A DNA stretch of 27,567 bases from JBDTNQ01 sp039933635. GTDB taxonomy: Bacteria > Acidobacteriota > Vicinamibacteria > Vicinamibacterales > SCN-69-37. Shown here one piece after another: positions 1-6,391 of this stretch. The notes under the pieces were generated by a model. The model ran no database searches, was not told the origin of the DNA, and saw only the letters and a program-made list of their open reading frames with translations. Position 1 is the first letter of the stretch; each line of letters begins with the position of its first letter. The stretch lies in the NCBI GenBank assembly GCA_039933635.1, contig JBDTNQ010000055.1, forward strand, positions 1-27,567. The letters run 5' to 3'. The translations under genes and the position numbers were made by a program.

Positions 1-666
1 ATTCTGGCGGCGTCGTGCCCGGCCGGTCCGGCATTCGAAGGGGGCGCCATCAACTGCGGGATGCCGGGGCTCGACGGCGCCATCGAAACCGTGCGGCTGA
101 ATGACGACGGCAGCTTCACGGTCGGCGTGATCGGTGACGGTCCCGCGGAAGGGATCTGCGGATCGGGTCTCGTGGACCTGATGAGCGAGCTCCTGCGATC
201 GGGCCGGATGAACGACATGGGCCGCTTCGAGGACGGCGCGTCCCGCATCGATCTCACGCCCGACGGCCGCGTGTTCGTCACGGAGAGCGACGTCAACGAG
301 CTCGCGCAAGCCAAGGGCGCGAACGTGGCCGGGCTGCAGGTGGTGTTCAATCAGTACGGGCTGCGATTCGAGGACGTCGATGCGTTCTACCTGGCGGGCG
401 GATTCGGGCGGCACCTGCGCCGGGACGCCTCGCGGCGCATCGGCCTGATCCCCAATCTGCCCAATGAAAAGATCGTACAGGTGGGCAACGCGGCGATCGA
501 GGGCGCGTCGATCGCCCTGCTCTCGATGACCAGGCGCCGTGAGCTCGAGGCGCTCGTGCGCACGATCGAGCACTGCCGGCTCGAGACACATCCGGACTTC
601 TTCGACTTCTTCGTCGAGGGTTGCCAGTTCAAGACGGTCGAGTCTGGCGCGTCGGTGTCCCGATGA
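1..666 (+). CDS. RACo/RamA-like corrinoid-activating ATPase (DUF4445), C-terminal part
   Basis: The 5' end is cut off: the frame is open from base 1, so the ATG at 61 is internal. The 221 visible residues belong to the C-terminal ASKHA-type ATPase domain of the DUF4445 family. These proteins carry an N-terminal [2Fe-2S] ferredoxin domain and use ATP to reduce inactive Co(II) corrinoid to Co(I). Seen here are the motif ASCPAGPAFEGGAINCGM just after the window start, GICGSGLVDLMSELL, the ALA-GGFGRHL-type loop (YLAGGFGRHL), GNAAIEGA, and the C-terminal signature ETHPDFFDFFVEGCQF. Full-length members are about 600 aa or more, so roughly the last third is present. Its stop overlaps the next start (ATGA at 663-666), implying translational coupling with a MetH-activation-like protein. 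Family assignment is confident; the corrinoid partner is inferred from the neighbours. Confidence 0.88.
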   Translation: MLAASCPAGPAFEGGAINCGMPGLDGAIETVRLNDDGSFTVGVIGDGPAEGICGSGLVDLMSELLRSGRMNDMGRFEDGASRIDLTPDGRVFVTESDVNELAQAKGANVAGLQVVFNQYGLRFEDVDAFYLAGGFGRHLRRDASRRIGLIPNLPNEKIVQVGNAAIEGASIALLSMTRRRELEALVRTIEHCRLETHPDFFDFFVEGCQFKTVESGASVSR

Positions 667-1931
667 TCGAGATCGAGGACACGCAGCCGCCGATCGACGT
701 ACAGCTGGCGGAGTATGTACGGCTCCTCGGCTACCCGCGGGGCTGGGTTCTCGAGGATCGCGCGCTCGAATTGGCGACCTGGGCACGTGGCTGGTACGCC
801 GAACACGGCCGGCCCTGGATCTACGCGCGACAGGCGGGCGAGATGCGGGGTGATGCCGAGTCGATTGCGCTTGGCGGGGTGCCGTTCAGCAGCGCCCGTC
901 TGCTCAAGGCTCACCGTGATGCCGACGCCCATGACGCCATATTCGTCGCCGTGGGCGCCGGCTCCGAGCTCGAAGACGAGGCGCAGCGTCGCTGGCGCGC
1001 CGGGTGTCCCGACGAGTACTTCTTTCTGGAAGTCTATGGATCGGCCGTCGTCGAATACCTCGTGACGATGGCGGGTTCGCGGCTGTGCGCGTGGGCCGAC
1101 ACCGCAGGTCTGGCGGTCATGCCCCACGACAGCCCGGGCTATCCGGACTGGACCATCGAGGAGCAGGCACGACTGCTCGCCACCATCAACGACGGACGCG
1201 CGGACGGTGCGCTGCCGGTTGAAGCGATGGAGAGCGGCATGCTCCGCCCGAAGAAGGCTTTGCTCGCCGTCTTTGGCGTCACGCGCATGACCGATCGGGT
1301 GCGCCGCTTGACCGACCTCGTGCCCTGCGAAAACTGTGCCTTTCAGGGCTGCCAATTCCGGCGCGCGCCCTATCGCCGCGTGCCGAACGCCGCGGATCCG
1401 GAGTTGTCCATCGTGGCCGGTCGCGCGGAGGCCGCCGGTGAATCGGCCCCCGCGCCCCTCGACCTCGGGGCCGCCTATTCAGTGAACGGCAAGGCCCTAC
1501 GGCGCTGGAGCGACGAGCGCCTGACGTTGACCCCGCACACGGACGGTTCGCTGTCGGCGCTCTTCCGCTTCGACGGCACGACCTGTACGAACATGGGACG
1601 GCCGCTGGAGTTCCACTATCACGTCACCCTGGGCCCGCGCGAGGACGGGTACCCGATTCTCGAAGCGCGATGCGAGCCCGCGCCCGGCGATCGCGGACAT
1701 GTCCACATGTGCCGCTATCTCACGGCGTCCACGGCGCTCATGCACGCGATCCACGACGAACGTCCCCTGGCCGGACGTCCGCTGAACGATGTCTTGACGT
1801 GGGTCCGTGTACCGTCATCGGCCGGGTGCTACTGCGAGCCCGCCAGTCGCACCTACAAATGGGGGCTCGTGCTGGAAACGATTCACTTTGCGCTGGCGCA
1901 GCGGGAAGAAGAACCAAGGACAACGACGTGA
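663..1931 (+). CDS. MetH-activation-like protein with extra Cys-rich C-terminal domain
   Basis: A 422-aa protein. Residues about 10-220 resemble the reactivation domain of cobalamin-dependent methionine synthase, which binds SAM and remethylates Co(II) cobalamin; the visible signature is HDSPGYPDW (155-163) followed by ESGMLRPKKALLAVFG (190-205). A C-x2-C-x4-C cluster follows at C222, C225 and C230 with Arg behind it, plausibly a metal or Fe-S site. Residues about 265-422 form a further domain with Cys at 308, 337, 350, 389 and 391. Its pattern (CRYLTAS, then GCYCEP and LETIHFAL) loosely recalls NifU/IscU scaffold proteins, but that is only an impression. The ATG at 663 overlaps the upstream stop, so I prefer it to an in-frame start 42 nt earlier. 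The gene ends in a GTGA overlap with the homocysteine methyltransferase. Function in corrinoid reactivation is inferred from domain and operon. Confidence 0.8.
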   Translation: MIEIEDTQPPIDVQLAEYVRLLGYPRGWVLEDRALELATWARGWYAEHGRPWIYARQAGEMRGDAESIALGGVPFSSARLLKAHRDADAHDAIFVAVGAGSELEDEAQRRWRAGCPDEYFFLEVYGSAVVEYLVTMAGSRLCAWADTAGLAVMPHDSPGYPDWTIEEQARLLATINDGRADGALPVEAMESGMLRPKKALLAVFGVTRMTDRVRRLTDLVPCENCAFQGCQFRRAPYRRVPNAADPELSIVAGRAEAAGESAPAPLDLGAAYSVNGKALRRWSDERLTLTPHTDGSLSALFRFDGTTCTNMGRPLEFHYHVTLGPREDGYPILEARCEPAPGDRGHVHMCRYLTASTALMHAIHDERPLAGRPLNDVLTWVRVPSSAGCYCEPASRTYKWGLVLETIHFALAQREEEPRTTT

Positions 1932-2845
1932 AGAAACCCTTGCTCGACGCCATCAAGGAACGCCCATTGCTCGGCGACGGAGCGATGGGCACGCAGCTGA
2001 TGCTCGCGGGTCTCGAACAGGGCAACTGTGGCGAGGCGTGGAACCTGACCCACCCGGACCGGGTGCTCGATATTCAGCGCCGGTACGCCGAAGCGGGCTC
2101 GGACTGCATCATCACGAACACGTTCGGCGGCAGCCGCATCATGCTGAACCGGCATGGCGAAGCCGGCCGCGTGTCCGACGTGAATGCGGCGGCCGTGGCG
2201 ATCGCGCGCGAGGCGTTCGGCGGTCGAGACGGCTACGTGCTGGGCGACATGGGGCCGTTCGGCGGCCTCATGGAACCGTACGGCGACTTCACGGAGGCGC
2301 AGGTCCGCGAGGCGTTTGCCGAACAGGCGAAGGCGCTCGTCGACGCCGGCGCGGATGCGATCATCATCGAGACGCAGACGTCGCTCGAGGAACTGTTACT
2401 CGGCATCCAGGCCGCGAAGGAGGCCGGCGCGCCGTGCGTCATCGGCTCGATGGCCTACGACGTGACGCTCGACGGATCGACCTTCCGGACGATGATGGGC
2501 ATCGACCCCGAGCGCGCGGCGGAGTTCATGCAGGAACACGGCGCGGACATCGTGGCCTTGAACTGCGGCACGAACATGGACATGGAACGGGCGCGCCAGG
2601 CCGTGGAGCGGTACAAACGCGCCACGGATCTGCCGGTGATGGCGCAGCCCAATGCCGGGCAGCCGAAGCTGATCAACATGAAGGTGGTCTACGACGAAAC
2701 GCCCGAGCAGATGGTCCAGGGCGTGGCGCCGTTGCTCGACATCGGCGCGAGCATCATCGGGGCCTGCTGCGGCAGCAGCCCCGACCACATTCGTGCGTTC
2801 CGACGCGCGATCGACCAGTACCTGACCACACGAGGACACCTGTGA
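1928..2845 (+). CDS. Homocysteine S-methyltransferase (MetH N-terminal module, stand-alone)
   Basis: A 305-aa TIM-barrel methyltransferase of the homocysteine S-methyltransferase family. It should activate homocysteine thiolate on zinc and accept a methyl group to form methionine. Family motifs are DGAMGTQL near the N-terminus, ITNTFGG, ALNCGTNMDME with the first zinc Cys, MAQPNAGQP, and GACCGSSPDHIRAF with the two remaining zinc Cys. The length equals just the Hcy-binding module of MetH; no pterin-, cobalamin- or activation domain is attached. The start is the GTG at 1928, which overlaps the previous stop (GTGA) and has AAGGA 7 nt upstream. Being next to a RACo-like reactivase and a MetH-activation-like protein suggests it takes its methyl group from a separate corrinoid protein, i.e. 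a split methionine synthase. A betaine- or S-methylmethionine-type donor is less likely given the neighbours but not excluded. Confidence 0.87.
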   Translation: MKKPLLDAIKERPLLGDGAMGTQLMLAGLEQGNCGEAWNLTHPDRVLDIQRRYAEAGSDCIITNTFGGSRIMLNRHGEAGRVSDVNAAAVAIAREAFGGRDGYVLGDMGPFGGLMEPYGDFTEAQVREAFAEQAKALVDAGADAIIIETQTSLEELLLGIQAAKEAGAPCVIGSMAYDVTLDGSTFRTMMGIDPERAAEFMQEHGADIVALNCGTNMDMERARQAVERYKRATDLPVMAQPNAGQPKLINMKVVYDETPEQMVQGVAPLLDIGASIIGACCGSSPDHIRAFRRAIDQYLTTRGHL

Positions 2846-3171
2846 CGCACAAGGTCTGCGACATCAATCCGGCCGCCACCGACAAGCTTCCCGCGATGTC
2901 GGAGGACAAGTCCGGCATCGGGGTGCACTACGTCGATGCGTACATCAAGCCGATGAACACGACCCTCGAGGACGGCACCATCGTCAAGTGCAAACGCCGT
3001 GGGCTGAAGATTACGCTCACGGCGGGCGACAACAAGGGCGACGGCCTCATGCGCCGCCTGCAGTTCGGTCCCGACCCGGTTGTCATGCTGGCGGCCGCAC
3101 TCCAGGAAGCGGCGAAGAACGCTGGCGTGGCGTTGCACATCGCGGACGGGGCGATGTACTTGACGCGATAG
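2842..3171 (+). CDS. Conserved-looking small protein of the corrinoid operon, unknown function
   Basis: A 109-aa protein that I do not recognise. It starts at the GTG at 2842, again overlapping the upstream stop as GTGA, with GAGGA 5 nt before it. This tight coupling argues that it is a real gene and works with the homocysteine methyltransferase. It has no signal peptide or membrane segment. Visible features are a Cys in the N-terminal arm (THKVCDINPA), a Lys/Arg-rich turn with a second Cys (VKCKRRGLKITL), a glycine-rich loop (GDNKGDGLMRR) and a helix (PDPVVMLAAALQEAAKNAG), compatible with a small alpha/beta fold. It ends the operon. A role as accessory or corrinoid-protein contact is pure inference. 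Confidence 0.72.
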   Translation: MTHKVCDINPAATDKLPAMSEDKSGIGVHYVDAYIKPMNTTLEDGTIVKCKRRGLKITLTAGDNKGDGLMRRLQFGPDPVVMLAAALQEAAKNAGVALHIADGAMYLTR

Positions 3172-3292
3172 GACGTCGGGGACACTGCGCTCCACCGATG
3201 GCTGTCCGAGCCGCTGCACGAGAACCAGCAACGCGGTGATATCGTGTGTCCTATCAACTTCATCTTGAAATTCAGGTTCTATTGACGTGCCA

Positions 3293-3318
3293 GGCGTGTG
3301 CCCACGCCATGGAGGAGG
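3293..3318 (+). promoter_or_regulatory. Leader hairpin and strong ribosome-binding site of the ThuA-like gene
   Basis: A perfect 6-bp stem GGCGTG/CACGCC (3293-3298 with 3303-3308, loop TGCC) lies directly before a very strong Shine-Dalgarno GGAGGAGG (3311-3318), 4 nt ahead of the ATG at 3323. The Shine-Dalgarno decides this start over an in-frame codon at 3287. The hairpin and its flanks resemble a stretch of the leader of the TonB-dependent receptor gene (23261-23301). Structure is seen; function is unknown. Confidence 0.45.
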
Positions 3319-3322
3319 CGGT

Positions 3323-4402
3323 ATGACAGTGAGAGGCTCGAAGACACCGATCGTCGCAGGCATCTGCGCGCTCGCGTTGTCCGCAACGACATTGACGATC
3401 ATGCACGCGCAGCAGCCCGCGGCGCCGCAGGCGCCTGCCGGCGGACCAGGCGGCGGTGCCGCGCCGGCTCGTGCGGGTGGCCCGGGCGGTGGCCGCGGTG
3501 GTCCCCAGAATCAGGTCCCGCGTGTCGAAGACGTGATGGGCATGCTGGTGGCGCTGCCGGACAAGGCGCCCGCCGAACCCAAGCAGCCCCGCCGCGTGCT
3601 CGTGTTCGGCAAGGCGGCCGGTTTCGTCCACTCGTCGATTCCGCTGGCCGCGCGGACGATCGAAGCGCTGGGCAACAAGACGGGTGCGTGGAACACGGTC
3701 ATCACCTACAGCCTGGCGGACATCAATGCCCTGAACCTCCAGGGCTACGACGCCATTGTGCTCGACAGCACCACCGGCACGTTCCTCGATGACCCGAACG
3801 ACGCGCCTGGCACCGCCGCGCGCCACAAGGCGCTCATGGATTTCGTCCGCGGCGGCAAAGGCATCGTCGCGATCCACGCCGGGACCGACTCGTATCACAG
3901 CCTCGGGAACGGGGGCGATCCCCTCTGGCCCGAGTTCAACCAGATGATCAACGGCTACTTCAAGTGGCACTGGCTGTACCCGACGCAGATCGTGATGAAG
4001 GTCGAGGACGTGAACAGCCCGATCAATGCGTCGTTCACGCGCGCCGGTCGCGGCGGCGGCCCCCGCACGGCCGCCGGCGCGGACACCCTGTCGATCGTCG
4101 ACGAGGTCTACACCTACCCGATGGGCTCGTGGAACCGCAGCAAGGCCCACGTGCTGACGAGCATCGACTACGCAAAGATGCCGGCGGAAGTGAAGGCACA
4201 GGAAGCGCCCGAGAACAAGCGCACCGACGGCGACTACGTGCTCAGCTACATCCAGAAGGAGGGCAACGGCCGCGTGTTCGTAGAGCTGCTCGGTCACCAC
4301 GAGTCGATCTACAAGCAGCGCCCGATGCTCGAGCACATCCTCGCCGGCATGCAGTACGCGATCGGTGACCTGCAGGCCGACGACGCACCGGCAGCAAAGT
4401 AA
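3323..4402 (+). CDS. Secreted ThuA-like domain protein
   Basis: A 359-aa exported protein. Residues 1 to about 30 form a signal peptide (VRGSK, then a hydrophobic core, then MHAQ). A Pro/Gly/Ala-rich linker of about 40 residues follows. The rest is a ThuA-like (trehalose-utilisation, class I glutamine-amidotransferase-like flavodoxin-type) domain: RVLVFGKAAGFVHSSIP, AIVLDSTTGTFLDD, DFVRGGKGIVAIHAGTD, NGYFKWHWLYP and, near the end, GNGRVFVELLGHHES. Such domains are frequent in secreted sugar-related proteins of Acidobacteriota, Planctomycetes and Bacteroidetes; their exact biochemical activity is poorly defined. It stands apart from the upstream operon by 151 bp and is followed by a perfect hairpin at 4421-4444 shared with the convergent aldo/keto reductase gene. 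Confidence 0.85.
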   Translation: MTVRGSKTPIVAGICALALSATTLTIMHAQQPAAPQAPAGGPGGGAAPARAGGPGGGRGGPQNQVPRVEDVMGMLVALPDKAPAEPKQPRRVLVFGKAAGFVHSSIPLAARTIEALGNKTGAWNTVITYSLADINALNLQGYDAIVLDSTTGTFLDDPNDAPGTAARHKALMDFVRGGKGIVAIHAGTDSYHSLGNGGDPLWPEFNQMINGYFKWHWLYPTQIVMKVEDVNSPINASFTRAGRGGGPRTAAGADTLSIVDEVYTYPMGSWNRSKAHVLTSIDYAKMPAEVKAQEAPENKRTDGDYVLSYIQKEGNGRVFVELLGHHESIYKQRPMLEHILAGMQYAIGDLQADDAPAAK

Positions 4403-4420
4403 CGTCACGACAGCCGATGG

Positions 4421-4451
4421 GCCCCGGACCTGAAGGTCCGGGGCTCCACGG
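4421..4451. repeat. Hairpin repeat copy A between convergent genes (possible terminator)
   Basis: A perfect 10-bp stem GCCCCGGACC/GGTCCGGGGC (4421-4430, 4435-4444) with a TGAA loop is followed by TCCACGG. On the opposite strand it reads as CCGTGGAGCCCCGG then ACCTTCAGGTCCGGGG, the same element seen at 16902-16954 and 18640-18685. It sits between the ThuA-like gene and the aldo/keto reductase gene, both of which end here, so it could stop transcription from both sides. No T-tract follows, so a Rho-independent role is uncertain. Confidence 0.6.
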
Positions 4452-4485
4452 ACGCTGACGGCCGGGCGCCACGGAGAGCCTCGAC

Positions 4486-5457
4486 CTAGCCCAGTTCCGC
4501 AGCCCGCAGTTCGAGCAAGCCCTCAATCTCCGCGATCACCTCAGGCGCGAGCGTGACCTCACCCGCCTTCACCGTCTCCTGGATCTGCGCGGGATTGCGG
4601 GCGCCTGCGATCGCCGACGTCATCTGGGGCAGGCGCAGGACCCACGCCAGGGCCAACTGCGACATGGTGATGCCCAGGCGCGACGCGACAGGCCGGAGGC
4701 GGTCGACGAGACGCAGGTTGACCGATAGCTGCGGTTCCTGGAACATCGGGTGGCGTCCGCGCCAATCGCTGGCCGGGAGTGCCGCGGCGCGTTCCGCCGT
4801 GAACGTCCCGGTCAGCAGACCGGCCTGCATCGGGCTGTAGGCGAGGATCCCCACGCGATTGACCTCGCACCACTCCACGATCCCGTCCTCGATCTCGCGT
4901 CGCAGCATGCTGTAGGGCGGCTGCAGGGACGCGATTGGATGAACGGCCTGCGCGCGCTTCAGTTGCGCCAGGCTGAAATTGCAGACGCCGCCGTAGCGGA
5001 CCTTACCCGCCTTGATCAGCTCGACCACCGCGGCCCAGCCCTCCTCCACGTCCTCGTCAGGCTCGGGCCAGTGAATCTGGTAGAGATCGATGATGTCGAT
5101 GTTGAGGCGGCGGAGGCTCGCGTCCGCCTCGCGCAAGACGCTCGCCCGCTTGAGGCTCTTGCCGATGTCGCGCGAGTCACCTTCCCAGACGCGACCGCAT
5201 TTCGTGGCGACGCGCACGGTATCGCGCCGGCCACGAATGGCCTGACCGACGATCGTCTCGGCATTGCCGTGTCCGTAGATGGCAGCGGTGTCGATCCAGT
5301 TGATCCCGGCGTCGAGCCCGGCCTGAATCGCCGCGATCGACGCGGCATCGTCCTGCGCGCCCCAGCTGAACTTCCAGTCTCCGCCGCCCATGGCCCATGT
5401 GCCGAGCCCGATCGGGCTCAACTGCAGGCCGGTGTATCCCAGAGTGCGTGTCTGCAT
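4486..5457 (-). CDS. Aldo/keto reductase
   Basis: A 323-aa cytoplasmic NAD(P)H-dependent aldo/keto reductase (TIM barrel). The full catalytic tetrad is visible: D56 and Y61 in WIDTAAIYGHGNAE, K86 in RVATKCGR, and H129 in YQIHWPEPDEDV. Further family marks are GLGTWAMGG near the N-terminus, KVRYGGVCNFS, LQPPYSMLRREIE, ILAYSPMQAGLLTG and the coenzyme-binding SAIAGARNPAQIQE near the C-terminus. Length is normal. It follows the cupin gene by only 9 bp on the same strand and probably belongs to the same transcript as the cupin and Gfo/Idh/MocA genes, which suggests a sugar or sugar-derived aldehyde/ketone substrate. The substrate itself cannot be read from the sequence. Confidence 0.92.
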   Translation of the reverse strand: MQTRTLGYTGLQLSPIGLGTWAMGGGDWKFSWGAQDDAASIAAIQAGLDAGINWIDTAAIYGHGNAETIVGQAIRGRRDTVRVATKCGRVWEGDSRDIGKSLKRASVLREADASLRRLNIDIIDLYQIHWPEPDEDVEEGWAAVVELIKAGKVRYGGVCNFSLAQLKRAQAVHPIASLQPPYSMLRREIEDGIVEWCEVNRVGILAYSPMQAGLLTGTFTAERAAALPASDWRGRHPMFQEPQLSVNLRLVDRLRPVASRLGITMSQLALAWVLRLPQMTSAIAGARNPAQIQETVKAGEVTLAPEVIAEIEGLLELRAAELG

Positions 5458-5466
5458 CCGGTTAGG

Positions 5467-5913
5467 CTACTTCGTCGCGCCTGGCGAACTCCAGTTGATC
5501 ACGTGATACACGGCGGGCGTGGTGCCGACGTTGCGGAGCGCGTGCAGGGAGTTCGACGCGTTGAAGATGATCGAGCCAGGGCCCACGCGCTTCCAGACTC
5601 CGTCGCTGAGCGTCTCGACTGTGCCCTCGCGGATGACGATCAGTTCTTCGTTCACGTGCTTGTGCGGCTCGTGCGACGCGATGCCCGGCTTGAGCGTCGT
5701 GACGTGCATCTCGAGTTCGTCGAGCGTCGCCGTCGGCTGCCGCACGACGTTGCGGAGCGACCCGACGTCCGTCGGGTTGTCCTTCATCTGCGCCCAATCG
5801 AACACCGCCGGCCCCAGAATCGGCTTCTTCTCGGTCTGTTGCGCCAGTACAACAGCACCGACGCTCAGGGCGGAGACAAGAACAGCGACGATGACATCTC
5901 GGCGAGTGATCAT
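5467..5913 (-). CDS. Exported small cupin-domain protein
   Basis: A 148-aa protein with an N-terminal signal sequence (MITRRDVIVAVLVSALSVG, then VLAQQ) and one cupin barrel. Cupin motif 1 is clear: HEPHKHVNEELIVIREG has the spaced His and Glu ligands for a metal. Motif 2 follows in NASNSLHALRNVG. The start at 5913 is preferred over an in-frame start 87 nt upstream because GAGGA lies 5 nt before it and the signal peptide then begins at residue 1. It sits between the Gfo/Idh/MocA genes and the aldo/keto reductase gene. Cupins of this kind include isomerases, dioxygenases and binding proteins; the reaction here is unknown. Confidence 0.85.
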   Translation of the reverse strand: MITRRDVIVAVLVSALSVGAVVLAQQTEKKPILGPAVFDWAQMKDNPTDVGSLRNVVRQPTATLDELEMHVTTLKPGIASHEPHKHVNEELIVIREGTVETLSDGVWKRVGPGSIIFNASNSLHALRNVGTTPAVYHVINWSSPGATK

Positions 5914-5956
5914 GGGGTCCTCAGAACAGACCGGGTTTGAGCTTCCAATCCCGGTC

Positions 5957-6380
5957 TCACAAGACATACGGCGCTCGCATCGGTCTCGACAGCATGGCAT
6001 TCGCCTCGTCGTCGTTCTTGAAGCGCTCCTTGATCGGATCCCAGTGGAGCCTCCGGTCCGATTTCATCGCGATATGGTGCAACAGGCACGTCGAGCATGA
6101 GCGGTGTGCCACCTCGACGGGGGCGATGCGCGTCGAGATCGCAGACGGCCATCATCCTCGCGGTGTCGTACCGCAGGATGTTCGGCATGTCGTGAGCCCG
6201 CGAAATCCGTCCCACGCCGATCGCGCCGACGTTGATGCGATTGCTGGGCGCCGTGCGGCCGAACACCGTCGCCGGCACGATCGCGGGAAAGCCCGCAGCC
6301 GCGATGGACGTGGCCGCGAGGGCTTTGCCCGCGGACGCCAGGAACGATCGACGCGACGGGACTGGGGCATGTTTCGGCAT
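5957..6380 (-). pseudogene. Gfo/Idh/MocA oxidoreductase, internally deleted and frameshifted
   Basis: Reading from the ATG at 6380, the first about 80 codons are a normal Tat signal (SRRSFLASAGKALAATS) and the start of a Gfo/Idh/MocA Rossmann fold (NRINVGAIGVGRISRAHDM, then MMAVCDLDAHR). At about 6115-6130 the homology jumps, in a different frame, to the family's C-terminus: VEVAHRSCSTCLLHHIAMK, then LHWDPIKERFKNDDEANAML, then SRPMRAPYVL and a stop at 5957-5959. Intact relatives are about 400-450 aa, so about 300 codons are missing, including the dehydrogenase core and catalytic residues. The gene lies 11 bp downstream of an intact, clearly different Gfo/Idh/MocA gene and ahead of the cupin. 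An assembly collapse would give the same picture and cannot be excluded. Confidence 0.82.
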
Positions 6381-6391
6381 GGGCGGGTTCC

